Of a stretch of 64,000 bases of DNA, positions 1 through 9,288 are shown in pieces. The notes beneath the pieces are model-generated. The model was not told where the DNA came from. It searched no databases and saw nothing but the letters and a program-made list of their open reading frames with translations. The DNA comes from Moanibacter sp965226025. GTDB taxonomy: Bacteria; Verrucomicrobiota; Verrucomicrobiia; Opitutales; UBA2987. The stretch is taken from contig CBDDCD010000003.1 of assembly GCA_965226025.1 (NCBI GenBank), forward strand, positions 2,480,001 to 2,544,000, read 5' to 3'. Made by a program: the position numbers and the translations under genes. Each line of letters opens with the position of its first letter. Position 1 is the first letter of the stretch.

Positions 1-2
1 TG

Positions 3-119
3 AGTAGAAACTTCAATGCTGATACGGGTTTTCGGGCACGAGTTTTGCCGCCCATTACACCGCAGATTGGGGCCCGCGGATGGCACAGCGATCCCACGGC
101 TGATGCGGACGAAGAGTAA
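3..119 (+). CDS. C-terminal end of an unidentified protein
   Basis: An open frame runs in from the left edge and stops at a TAA at 117-119, giving about 38 residues. The piece contains a GFR motif followed by an LPP stretch. A GFR-like motif close to the C-terminus is common in formylglycine-generating (sulfatase-modifying) enzymes, but the fragment is too short to assign. Nothing upstream is visible. Confidence 0.3.
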   Translation, partial: SRNFNADTGFRARVLPPITPQIGARGWHSDPTADADEE

Positions 120-591
120 GAGAAAGAGAAAGACTAAGGTGTGGTGAGTTCTTTGTCTTACTCTTTGTCTCGGTTCTTTGTCTCTAGATCGTAATATCAA
201 GTTTCAACTTCGATTGATCCGTCTCTGCGCAAGCGCTCTGCCGTGACAGGTCCGGCAAGCGTGCGCGGCCGGAGGCGGGACTGACTTCTAACTTCGCGAG
301 GCGTCGAATACAATTTTCTAAAGCCAGACCTTTATCCGGCCTTTCGGTAAAGGTTACGAGTCCATCGAAGCGGAATCTCCTTCGCCTCGGTCTGATCAGC
401 TGGGATTGAACAGGATTATCCCCGATCAAGCTCTGAACAATGGCGCTAGTCCTTCGGCTCCGGACAGGGGCACAAGTATGCTATGTCTGTGCCTTGATTT
501 TTCCCCTCGTGGACGGACCTTGATGCGATAAACATTAGGACTAAAATACAAAGCCATCACCCGACCCCTCCCTCGTCACCCGGCACCCAAA
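120..591. other. Intergenic stretch, no gene recognised
   Basis: No convincing coding frame. The stretch 111-185 is purine-rich on one side (GAGTAAGAGAAAGAG) and pyrimidine-rich on the other (CTTTGTCTTACTC), so it could fold into an imperfect hairpin at the end of the preceding gene. A minus-strand 81-codon frame at 184-429 is arginine-rich, resembles no family and looks like noise. Confidence 0.5.
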
Positions 592-1161
592 CTAATCAGT
601 ATTCAGAGTATACCCGAGCGAATCCGCTACGTGACGGGCGAAACTTGGAACGGTTCGGCCGAGTCTGGATAAAAAGGATTGTGGTGTAATCCCACGGTTG
701 TTCGCGATAGCATCAATCTTGGACACTACAACACCAGGATCTATCGAATACAGCGTAATCAGATAATTCGCAGGGTGGGCGACTTCGATGCCCCATGGGT
801 CGAGATCTTGCAATGGGAAATGTCTGATGTTGGTTGTGACAATGAGTTCGGCCCGAGCCTTTATTGCCGCAGCGAGCACGTGCTTGTCCTTTTCGTTGAT
901 ATCGCAGACCGCAATCAAGGGTTCGTAGCCAGTTACGAGCGCTTCTGGGAAGGATTGACGAACTTCCTGTTGCCAGAAATCTGCGAGTTTTTCCGGCCAA
1001 TTGAGCTTTTCGATATGCGTTCTCCGGACCTCGGTCAAAATGTGCTCTGACCATTGCGGACTGTACAGTCGAGGGGTCTCGCCGAGTCGGAGTAGAATTT
1101 CACAAAGATTCGCAGGTGCCAGAGTGCAGGCATCCAAGATGACTCGGTAATCAGCTCTCAT
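592..1161 (-). CDS. PIN-domain toxin, PIN_3/COG1569 type (type II toxin-antitoxin)
   Basis: A 189-residue protein of the PIN nuclease fold, expected to be a metal-dependent RNase toxin acting in the cytoplasm. Seen: an early acidic motif (VILDACTL, residues 8-15) and a central D-x-x-x-K-D-K-H-V-L-A-A-A stretch, followed by a VTTN motif and a xFP turn, all typical of the PIN_3 subgroup. The ATG at 1161 is preferred over the upstream start at 1221 because the PIN fold begins there and it overlaps the end of the upstream antitoxin gene by 11 bp. This overlap implies translational coupling, the usual antitoxin-first arrangement. The length is normal and the gene looks intact. Confidence 0.85.
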   Translation of the reverse strand: MRADYRVILDACTLAPANLCEILLRLGETPRLYSPQWSEHILTEVRRTHIEKLNWPEKLADFWQQEVRQSFPEALVTGYEPLIAVCDINEKDKHVLAAAIKARAELIVTTNIRHFPLQDLDPWGIEVAHPANYLITLYSIDPGVVVSKIDAIANNRGITPQSFLSRLGRTVPSFARHVADSLGYTLNTD

Positions 1162-1609
1162 CCGTTGACGGCAGATCTGCGTCGGCGCCGCCTGCTTCGT
1201 CAATCGATCTAAACAGCTCATTTAGCCGTTTGCTTCGAACGGAATCGCGCTTCTTCTGATAATCCAGGAGATCTCTTAAATACACTCTTCGATGGGTGCC
1301 GACCTTGTGAAAGGGGATTTTGCCATTTTCCAGCAAGCTAACAAAGAAGGGTCGTGACATGCCTAGAAAGTCTGCGCCCGCTTGCGTCGTGAAGGTCTCG
1401 TCTTCCGGCAAAAAAGCTACAGCTTTACCCTCTTCCAGGTTTCGCAACGCAAACACCAACATATGGAAAATAGGGTCAGGCAAATCGATCCTGACGCCTT
1501 CACGCCCGACTAGTGCAGGGCGTTCCTCATCCAGAACGAGAGCATTCAGCTCACGTAGGGTTTCACGATCCAAGAGCGATGGATCCAGACGAGTCTCGAT
1601 TGATGCCAT
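1151..1609 (-). CDS. Antitoxin with excisionase-type helix-turn-helix, partner of the PIN toxin
   Basis: A 152-residue protein. Residues about 70-118 form an excisionase/MerR-like HTH (an A-x-F-L-G-M-S-R-P-F-F core, then a KVGTHRRV wing), the DNA-binding module found in antitoxins that precede PIN_3 toxins. The acidic tail is probably the toxin-binding part. A strong ribosome binding site (AAGGAGGAGG) precedes the ATG at 1609. The pair is presumably autoregulated by this protein binding the promoter in 1610-1713, although no clear operator repeat was found. Confidence 0.8.
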   Translation of the reverse strand: MASIETRLDPSLLDRETLRELNALVLDEERPALVGREGVRIDLPDPIFHMLVFALRNLEEGKAVAFLPEDETFTTQAGADFLGMSRPFFVSLLENGKIPFHKVGTHRRVYLRDLLDYQKKRDSVRSKRLNELFRSIDEAGGADADLPSTDES

Positions 1610-1713
1610 AGTACCTCCTCCTTTTTCTCAGAATCTAAGAAATTCCTTGCAAATGTCAATAAACGAAATCCTCGTAATAACCGAAACAAAATTAATCCTG
1701 ATATCTTCGAAAA

Positions 1714-1926
1714 ATGAAACAGTCCAGACGAGACACATACAAGTATCACGCTACGAAAAATCGTAAGGTCGTCCATCGTGGTATCACTGATGACCTCAAT
1801 CGCCGAGAAGCAGAACATCGCCAGACTTGGAGAGGCGCTACCATTAGGCAAGTCGGGAGAAAGACTACTCGAGAGGCTGCACTCGCGTGGGAACGCGATG
1901 GCGGCAAGAAGCCACGTAAAGGATAG
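1714..1926 (+). CDS. Small GIY-YIG-like protein
   Basis: A 70-residue protein. The pattern K-Y-x-A-x-K-N-R-K-V-V-H-R-G-I-T-D-D-L, then RR-x-x-E-H, then a TTREAAL-x-WE ending, matches the short hypothetical proteins built on a GIY-YIG nuclease-like core: HRGIT takes the YIG position and RR-x-x-EH supplies the conserved Arg and His. The canonical GIY tyrosine is replaced by a KYHA element, so catalysis is uncertain. It is transcribed divergently from the toxin-antitoxin pair in a defence-like neighbourhood. No strong ribosome binding site is visible. Confidence 0.6.
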   Translation: MKQSRRDTYKYHATKNRKVVHRGITDDLNRREAEHRQTWRGATIRQVGRKTTREAALAWERDGGKKPRKG

Positions 1927-2315
1927 TCAGCACTGATTTTTCCCGTTACTGATGGCACATTCCTTTGGAGAAGTGTGGGGTACAATCGGCAGCGCTCACG
2001 GGCGAGCTCCTTGCAGACTTTGGGAATAACATGGTCGAAGGCGATCGATGCGTCTCTTGACTGCGCCGTCAATCCCATCCGAAGCCGACTGAGAAGCTAC
2101 AGCTGCGGATGGAATCGGTAGGGTAGGGTGGTGGGCAGATATTCAGACTTCTCTACCTTGCTGCGAACTGTATCGGACTTGAAGTGGTCGAGAATGGACT
2201 CATCGAAAACAATGCGTAATTCCTCAACAAGGGCTAGTACATTGTCCGCATTAAATATTCGTATTGTATGATTTTCGTATTGTATTATTGGCAACTCTTA
2301 GGAAAGGAGGTTGCC
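1927..2315. other. Spacer upstream of the IS630 element
   Basis: No supported gene. The last 60 bases contain a direct repeat of TTCGTATTGTAT (2256-2282) that may lie near the left end of the IS630 element. The ribosome binding site AAAGGAGG at 2303-2310 belongs to its transposase. A 65-codon minus-strand frame (2097-2294) resembles no family. Confidence 0.4.
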
Positions 2316-3448
2316 ATGGCAAAGCGATATCGGATTGAGCTTATCGCCGAAGAACGGTTTGAGCTCGAATTGTTGACCAGGAGGGACAGAGTCGGAGCGA
2401 AGAAATTCGTTCGCGCATGAACATTGCTGTTGTGTGACAGTGGTCATGAGGGTCCAGCGTGGACGAGTGCCCGCATTGCCCAAGCACTCGGGGTAACGTC
2501 GCGCACGGTAGAGAATACGAAACGGCGTTTCGTCGAAGGCGGGATGACAGCGGCGCTGGACCGCAAGAAACGGGAAACGCCCCCGGTGCCGTCGATCTTC
2601 GACGGTGAAAAAGAGGCAAGGTTGCTGGCCTTGGCTTGTTCCTCGCCACCGCCGGGGCGCAAACGATGGACAGTGCGGCTTCTGGCCGAAGAACTGGTGC
2701 GTTTGGATATCTTCGAGCAGATCTCAAAGTCATCAGTGCAGAAGGCATTAAAAAAAACGAACTTAAGCCTCACCTGAGGAAGTGCTGGAAAATTCCGCCA
2801 AAACAGAGTGCGGCTTTTGTCGCGTGCATGGAAGACATCTTGGCGGTATATCATCTTCCCTACGATCCGATGTATCCTCAAATATGCATGGATGAATCGT
2901 GCAAGCAGCTCGTCGATGAGGTCAAGGTGCCTATTCCAACGGCCCCCGGAAAGCCAATGCGCTACGACCATGAATACGCCCGAAAGGGGGTCGCTGAAAT
3001 CTTCTTGTTCGTTGAACCGTTGGGAGGCTGGCGCCACGTCAGCGTCACCGCAAGAAGAACCCGCAAAGACTGGGCCCTGCAGATCAGGGAACTGTTGATT
3101 GTGCACTATCCCGAGGCCGCAAAGGTGATTCTTGTGATGGACAATCTCAATACCCATTCAATTACCTCTCTCTACGAGACCTTTGCGGCCCCCGAAGCCA
3201 GAGCATTGGCCGAGCGATTGGAGATCCATTATACCCCCAAACACGGTAGTTGGCTCAATATCGCAGAGATCGAACTCAGTGCCCTGAATAGCCAGTGCCT
3301 GGACCGAAGAATTCCGGACGTGGCTAGCATGTGCAGAGAAATCTCAGCATGGGAAAGGGATCGCAACGGACGCCAGTCCAAGATTGATTCGCGCTTTACG
3401 ACCGATGATGCAAGGATCAAACTCAAGAAACTATATCCGAATATTTAG
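2316..3448 (+). pseudogene. IS630-family transposase, interrupted by a stop and a frameshift
   Basis: Cut-and-paste transposase of the IS630/Tc1 group. The reading starts at ATG 2316, meets an in-frame TGA at 2418-2420, continues through an HTH (residues about 50-75 of the restored frame, SRTVENTKRRF) and then moves to the -1 frame at a run of eight A (2750-2757). The -1 frame carries the DDE catalytic core: D in CMDES, D in VMDNLNTH and E in NIAEIELS. The A8 run is a plausible programmed -1 frameshift, as known for several IS630 members, but the upstream TGA suggests the copy is inactive. The terminal repeats were not resolved. It ends only about 50 bp before the AbiEii-type gene. Confidence 0.85.
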
Positions 3449-3500
3449 ACGGGACATTGTACTAGTATATCACTTCGGTCCCTTACTATTTCCTGTAAAG

Positions 3501-4895
3501 ATGATCTCGCGGGACGAGATTGACGAAAAAGCCCAGGAGTTTGGCCTTCATGTTGCCAACGTGGAGCGCGATTACGTGATCGGTTGGCTGTTATCCGGGT
3601 TATACAGGGCAAGTAACTTGGCCGAACAAATGGTTCTAACAGGAGGAAACTGCTTTAGGAAGGCCTACTTTCCAACAACGCGATACTCCAAGGATGTTGA
3701 TCTGTCGACTCCAGGATGGATCGATCCCCATCAGATCCTTTTAGGATTTAGGCGGATCTGCGAGTATGCTAGCGACAACTGCGGCGTGATCTTCAAGATC
3801 GAGGAGACCACAATTCGCAAAAAGAAACACGCCGAGGGCGACAGACAAGCATTCCAGATTCGGTTATACTTCGAGGACTTTTACGGGAAGCCAAACTCAA
3901 TCATTATCAGTGTGCGCGTCGATGTGCTCGAATTCGCCAAAATCGTGCTGCCGATTCAGGATCGGGATCTTATCCATCCTTACAGCGATTGCCGAGCGGC
4001 CGCTGCAAAGATCAGATGTTTGAAGCTCGAGGAACTGTTGGCAGATAAACTGAAATGTCTCCTCCAGCGGGTACACACTGCAGATCTCTTTGACTTTGTA
4101 TACTCCGTTTTCGTGGCGAAGGACATGGATGTCAGCAAGCGTGAGATCGCCTCGACTTTCTTGAGAAAGACGATTTTTGGGGAATCTCCTGGGGCAGCTG
4201 TAGGCCTACTCCTAAAGCTGCCCTTTCAGCTATTCCGTGAGGCCTGGGGCAAATACATCGTCTGCCCTTCTCAATCGCAGGTCGGGTTTGATTCGGCACT
4301 GGATCTTTTCACTTCGGGACTTCAGCAGGTCTTTGAGAACACTCGTCAGGCAGGGCGAGTGTCGGGATTCTTTCCAGCAGATCTTCGTACCCCGTTACTA
4401 AAAGCAGGGAGGGAACAGACCATTCTTAAGCTGGAGTATGACGGATTCTTAAGACGCGTAGAGCCTTACTCGCTTGTCTTCAAGCGTCGCAAGGACGGTG
4501 TCGCCCGAGAGTACCTGTACGTCTACGATCTCGTTGGTGGGAGAACCGGACCTGGCTTGAAGTGCATGATTCATCCGAAGATCGGACGGATTTGTCCAAC
4601 CCAGGAGAGATTTAAGCCTCGGTTTCCGATCGAATTGTGCAAGGCTGGCGAACACATTGCCGAAGGGTATTTTGGTCGACCTTTCGGTTCCCGTTCGCGC
4701 TCGAGAACGCGAACCTCAGCAACAATTACAGGTGCTCGTTTAGGCAGTGGGATCGTTTACACTGTCGAGTGCGCTTACTGCGGGAGACCGTTCCGGAGGA
4801 GCACCAAGAGTAGGAAGATGCGTCCCCATAGAGATCCGAGTGGCCATCCCTGTCGCGGACGGACGGGATATCTTATTGATGAGGATTTCGAATGA
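3501..4895 (+). CDS. AbiEii-type nucleotidyltransferase toxin fused to WYL-like and zinc-finger regions
   Basis: A 464-residue protein. Residues about 40-200 match the AbiEii/AbiGii toxin nucleotidyltransferase family: GGN at 48-50 with R61 and SKDVDL (63-68), the second metal aspartate in RVDVLEF (D141), and LEELLADK plus DLFD (176-198). Residues about 300-375 read like a WYL domain (LEYDG, VEPYSLVFKRR, LYVYDL, FKPRFPIEL). The tail has a CxxC (424-427) and HxC (449-451) that could bind zinc. AbiEii toxins inactivate RNA by adding nucleotides, and WYL domains usually sense ligands in defence regulators. No AbiEi antitoxin lies upstream, where the IS630 copy sits. ATG 3501 is chosen because the family starts there. 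Confidence 0.7.
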   Translation: MISRDEIDEKAQEFGLHVANVERDYVIGWLLSGLYRASNLAEQMVLTGGNCFRKAYFPTTRYSKDVDLSTPGWIDPHQILLGFRRICEYASDNCGVIFKIEETTIRKKKHAEGDRQAFQIRLYFEDFYGKPNSIIISVRVDVLEFAKIVLPIQDRDLIHPYSDCRAAAAKIRCLKLEELLADKLKCLLQRVHTADLFDFVYSVFVAKDMDVSKREIASTFLRKTIFGESPGAAVGLLLKLPFQLFREAWGKYIVCPSQSQVGFDSALDLFTSGLQQVFENTRQAGRVSGFFPADLRTPLLKAGREQTILKLEYDGFLRRVEPYSLVFKRRKDGVAREYLYVYDLVGGRTGPGLKCMIHPKIGRICPTQERFKPRFPIELCKAGEHIAEGYFGRPFGSRSRSRTRTSATITGARLGSGIVYTVECAYCGRPFRRSTKSRKMRPHRDPSGHPCRGRTGYLIDEDFE

Positions 4896-5128
4896 CGGTT
4901 TTAAACGCGAGTCAAAGTGAAATGGTAAAGCTTCACCTATGACAGTTCCCAGCAATCTGACTTCCATTTTGAATGGCTCCAGGGAATTGCATGACGACGA
5001 GGGCCGATCTCATTGGGAAAACCCTAGTGGAACTCTGGCGGGGATAGTTAACTGATTACTCTGCGTAAATATTTTGGGCATAGTAGATTGCCTTTTCGCA
5101 AATGCGAATCCTTGGGAAATTCAGGGAG

Positions 5129-6367
5129 TTACACAATTTTCTTGAGTTCCTCCCAAGTCCGGTCCGTCAGAAGATTTGCCAATTCTTGCGCACTCGTGGC
5201 ATTCAACTCAGGGACGATGTTATGAAAGTATATCCTTGAGCCCCTCAATGGCCCTCGGGACGTCTTGACGAAGTCAGTGTCGTAGAGATCCCCAATCAGG
5301 AGAAACTGTAGATCTACTTCCTTCAGATCCTGCGGATGTGTGAAGGCGAGCTCACCCCGGCCGACAATTTCCCTAGCTCTGGCGATCAGGGCTTCGTCGG
5401 CTTCTCCGGAATTACTCCAATCAACCGAAGGATTGGAAAAATCGGGACTAACAGACACTTTTCCATGGATTTCGGCGACCAAAGAAACGGTCTTGTTTCC
5501 CGTGTAAGCTCCAAGGAAACGGGTGCGTCGATGGCTATAGGCCGATTGCTTATTCGGGCAAACGTAGGAACCGGCTTTTAACTCGGAAACCGTCTTGCCA
5601 CAGTTTACGATAGTGAGTCTGGACTTCCAATTGTCTCCTACGACAATACGAGGATTCGTTTCGGACTTTTCGATCCCAGACAAATCGTTCTTCAGGGACG
5701 CACGAGAATCCTCGAAGTAGAACACCTCCGGAACGATCCAATCTGAGAACCCGTATTGATTGACGGTACCATCCTGGAAAACGTTGTCGGGATCATAGCC
5801 GAATTTCTGGAAGGAGAGCGCGGGGAAATACCAGGCGAAGAAAGGATATTCATCGAATAGCGCATCAGCGACGGGGTGAGCCGCTAACAAACCGGCGCTT
5901 TGAGTAAAGTGTTTTCCGTCCTTCACCGCATGCAGCGTGTCATTCCGGTTTATGTACTCGAATTTGCCGGAATAGAGATGGTGTATGTTCCACGCATTCT
6001 GTGTTCCGAACCGCTTTGGACGGTTTCCTCCCGCGAATTGAAACGCTGCGATAGCAGGACCATTCGGTCGGGTGTCCAGTTTGAGCTCGGTGGGCCTTCC
6101 CAATCGTCTAATCTCCAATGGATATTGGTGATGTTTCAGTTTCTGACCCGGTTCTTTGATCCGGTCACAACCATCCCATAGCAAGCAAGCACGTTCTGGC
6201 CATTGAACCAAACTACCTTGCGACTCCAGAACGAGTTTGATGACGCGCTTGAGAGTCGGGTCGTTCAGCACATGAAGTTCATTCCTTACCCAAGCATCAA
6301 GATCCGATAGGTCGCATGGCTTGCGAATGGAGTTCGGTGAGTTAAGGTTGTAAGGACCTCGGTTCAC
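5129..6367 (-). CDS. Unrecognised 412-residue protein translationally coupled to hsdM
   Basis: Starts with GTG at 6367, overlapping the TGA of hsdM (GTGA), so it was made from the hsdM message in the position normally held by the specificity subunit or an accessory gene. I do not recognise the family. It does not look like HsdS: no paired target-recognition domains or coiled-coil spacer are evident. Notable parts are a His-rich block (WNIHHLYSG, HFTQSAG, AAHPVAD; residues about 125-165) resembling a metal-binding or HNH-like site, an aromatic-rich FFAWYFPALSFQKFGYDPD segment, and an ELAFTHPQDLKEVD segment near the C-terminus. The frame is intact although hsdM is broken. Confidence 0.6.
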   Translation of the reverse strand: MNRGPYNLNSPNSIRKPCDLSDLDAWVRNELHVLNDPTLKRVIKLVLESQGSLVQWPERACLLWDGCDRIKEPGQKLKHHQYPLEIRRLGRPTELKLDTRPNGPAIAAFQFAGGNRPKRFGTQNAWNIHHLYSGKFEYINRNDTLHAVKDGKHFTQSAGLLAAHPVADALFDEYPFFAWYFPALSFQKFGYDPDNVFQDGTVNQYGFSDWIVPEVFYFEDSRASLKNDLSGIEKSETNPRIVVGDNWKSRLTIVNCGKTVSELKAGSYVCPNKQSAYSHRRTRFLGAYTGNKTVSLVAEIHGKVSVSPDFSNPSVDWSNSGEADEALIARAREIVGRGELAFTHPQDLKEVDLQFLLIGDLYDTDFVKTSRGPLRGSRIYFHNIVPELNATSAQELANLLTDRTWEELKKIV

Positions 6368-6912
6368 GGCTGTTCTGCGCCCGCTGATTTGTCGAGTAGG
6401 TCCTCGACACCCCGAGATTCCTCCAGCGCCGCTTCGAGGCTTTCAACGATCTCCGAAGCCAATTCGGCAGGTGGGGGGAGATTTTTGGTGTCTTCCAAGG
6501 ATTCATCCTTGAGCCAGAAGATGTCGAGATTGGCTTTGTCGCTGGCAACAATTTCTTCGTAGGTGAATCTCTTGAAGCGGTCGGTTTCTTTTCGCTTGGC
6601 CCGTTGACTGGACTTGAAGCACTCCACGAAATCTTCGAGGTCAGCTTCTCTGAGGGGATTGGTCTTTAGGGTGAAATGCTGGTTCGTGCGCAGATCGTAG
6701 ATCCAGAATTCCTTGGTCCAGGGCTCCTCGCTGGCGCCCTTGCGCTCAAAGAAGAGGTCGTTTGCCTTCACCCTCTGGGCGTAGAAGATTCCAGTCGGGA
6801 GTCGGAGGAGGGTGTGGACGTCGCAGCGTTTGAGCAGTTCGCGGCGGATCGTTTCGCCGGTGCCACCTTCGAACAGCACGTTGTCAGGAAGGACGACGGC
6901 CGCAGCACCGCC
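6364..6912 (-). pseudogene. hsdM: hsdM, 3' part (type I DNA methyltransferase C-terminal region)
   Basis: Encodes the C-terminal third of a type I N6-adenine methyltransferase: VVLPDNVLFEGG, then LLRLPTGIFYAQRVKANDLFFER and the conserved helical tail. It is separated from its upstream part (9289-10000) by a 2366-bp insertion sequence. A copy of the duplicated target AATCT lies at 6913-6917, and fusing the halves through one copy gives STLKIGGAAAVVLPDN in frame, so the insertion occurred in a coding frame. It ends in the GTGA overlap with the downstream unknown gene. Confidence 0.85.
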
Positions 6913-6917
6913 AATCT

Positions 6918-9283
6918 CAGAACTCGCTATTATGCGGGTTGTCGGGGTGGGTAGAATCGCAAGTAGAATTCCCGACTTTTAACGAGAGAAAGAAAACGGT
7001 AGGCTTCTCCTTCGAAGAACTAATTCGAAGAAAATGGAGAAACCTACCGAGCAAGAAGAGTCCTGCCTACAATGCCTCCTTGGGGTAGACAAGCGTAATC
7101 CCTGCCTGACGGTCTATCGGGACCTGAGCAAAGGCCAATTGCAGGTCTATTACGGCCATGAGCTATTGGAAGTGGTGGGGGACGATCGCGAGCAGGTTGG
7201 ATTCAAGATTCTGGTGGGACGGCTCTATAATGCGGGGTTGAAGATAGGGTGCTTACAGAGACAATTTGAGGTTGACCCCAAGACGATGAAGCGGTGGGGC
7301 GAGGCCCTGCAAAGTGGCGATGCCGAAACCCTGGGCCGGGTGTTGGCGGGGCGCCGGTGGCATCGCAAATTGACCCGGGAAATACGGAGTTTTGTGCGGG
7401 TGCGCTTTTTTGAGATCTATGAGCAGAGCCGGTACGCTTACAGCAAGAAGATACGCGGTGAGATCGAGGAGGTGTTCGCAGTCAGCCTCAGTGGGGAAAC
7501 CCTGCGCCCTTTGTTTAAGGAGCTCAAAGAGGCCTTGGCCAAGGAGGCCGAGCAGAGGAGGGGGCAAAATCGGGAGACTGCCTGGGATTCTCCCAAGGGT
7601 TCACCCTTGCAGGCAGAGCAGGAGCAAGCAGAAAACAAGGCCGAAGGCGAAGAGGAGAATCGCAAGGAGTCTCCCGATTTTACCACGGGCAGTTCCGAAT
7701 CGGTGCAGTGGTGTCGACATTTAGGGGTGCTGGTATTCAGTGAAGGGCTCGGGCAAGTGGCTCAGATAGATGGCGAAGAGGGCTGGCTTTTGAAGCAATG
7801 GCTGGCCTGCGCGCTGTTGGCCGCGGTGAATATCGAGCAGAGCAAACTGCTCGATCTGGAAGACCTGCAAAAGCTCATCGGGCGAGTCCTCTATACGCCC
7901 CATCTGCAACGCCAAAGGCTCAGCGCCCTGGCCCATGAAGCGCTTTTAAGAGCGATCCTCAGGGTGAACGCGAGGAACCTGAATGCTTCTTGTGAGCAGA
8001 GCTTTTATTATGATCCGCACACCAAACATTACACCGGCATGAGCAAGCTCCTGGCGGGCTGGTGTCCCACCATCCGGTTGGCCGACAAAGCGCTTCACAG
8101 CGATTTTATTCATACCCTGAAGGGCTCTCCGGTCTATTTTGCCAGCACCGACAACTACGAGGATATAAGGAAACGGTTTATCCCCAACTGCGAAGCGATG
8201 CTCGAATTGGTAGAGGTGCCTGCGGATAAGAAGGTGAGCATTTACGTGGACCGGGCGATCGCCGCGGACTGGTTTTACGAAGCCATCCTGGAGCATCCTC
8301 AACTCGAAATCATCACCTGGGAAAAAGGTTTCAAGGCCAGCCCCTGCAACGGATCGACGGACAACTGCGCCTGCTGCGCCCCAGAAACCATGCCGAAGAT
8401 CTCCAGGAGTATTATCTTTGCTATCAGCGGGGCCCGTGGAAAAAGAATCCTCATCTTACCCAATGGGTGGTGGAAGCGACCAATCCCAGAAATCAAACCA
8501 TTACGGTGAGCATCTTAGGGACCGACCCAAAAGCCCCCGATGAAGCAGTCCTCAAAGGGATGTTCAGTCGCTGGATTCAGGAGAATGATTTCAAATACCT
8601 CGATAAGCACTTTGGGATTAATCAGATCACCTCTTATCGCACCATCCACTACCAGCGCTTAGCCCAACACCTTGAGGATAGGCAGGAGAAAAGCGGTGCC
8701 GCTAAAGCACTCCTGAAGCAGAAAACCCAATCCACCGAAGCATTGAAAAGACTGCTCCTGGCCGAACATGCCCATCCGGGCCAAAGCACCTCAAGGAGCG
8801 CCATGATCGCTCGCCTCGATCACAAGCTCAATGCCCTCCAACTCGAAGGGGAGCAAATCGAGACCGAATGCTCGCGCCTGGAGCGACTCATTGAGCAGAA
8901 CTATGTCCGCCTGGACACCTCCAACAAATCCATCATGGATGCCTTGAAAATCCTCGCCCGCAATAGTTTCTACAAGCAGTTTGAACCCTTTAAAGAAGGC
9001 TACGACAACTATCGTGACGACCACGATCTGTTTCGCAATCTGACTCACTGCGACGGCGCCCTCATAGAGAGGGGCGCAACCGTCGAAGCGCATCTATTCC
9101 CAACCGCAAACTATTCCCCTCATTTGCAGCAAGTCGTGATTGAGTACCTCCAGACTCTCAACCAGAACCCGCTCCTGATGCCCGACCGCTCGGGCCGAAC
9201 CATTACCTTCCAACTCGGCTATAAATCGAGATTTAAACTTGCGATTGCATAGCTCCTTTAAAGGGGCAAGATAGTGAGGTCTG
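6918..9283 (+). mobile_element. 2366-bp insertion sequence inserted in hsdM, family not recognised
   Basis: Boundaries come from three agreeing signals: 5-bp direct repeats AATCT at 6913-6917 and 9284-9288, imperfect terminal inverted repeats (left CAGAACTCGCTATTATGC, right complement CAGACCTCACTATCTTGC), and restoration of the hsdM frame on removal. It carries one large DDE transposase gene that is now frameshifted. Size, target duplication length and protein do not match an IS family I can name with confidence. Confidence 0.8.
7034..9252 (+). pseudogene. Large DDE transposase (about 740 residues), frameshifted
   Basis: The first frame (7034 to about 8340) has an HTH-like N-terminus (VDPKTMKRWGEAL), a charged linker and the first two candidate catalytic aspartates (YYDPHTKHYTG and IYVDRAIA). 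The second frame, readable from about 8341 to 9252, continues with LQEYYLCYQRGPWKK and holds the probable catalytic glutamate (WIQENDFKYLDKHFG) plus coiled-coil-rich helices. The change of frame lies in AAGGCCAGCCCCTGC near 8340, so one base is probably missing. The protein resembles large IS4-like DDE enzymes, but I cannot place it in a named family. It runs opposite to hsdM. Confidence 0.75.
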
Positions 9284-9288
9284 AATCT

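Noticed and set aside
2097..2294. Minus-strand frame of 65 codons just upstream of the IS630 gene
   Set aside because: No recognisable motif, no ribosome binding site, and it lies in a region without other coding signs.
5336..6181. Plus-strand frames opposite the hsdM-coupled gene
   Set aside because: Short, overlapping shadows of the 412-codon frame, without start signals.
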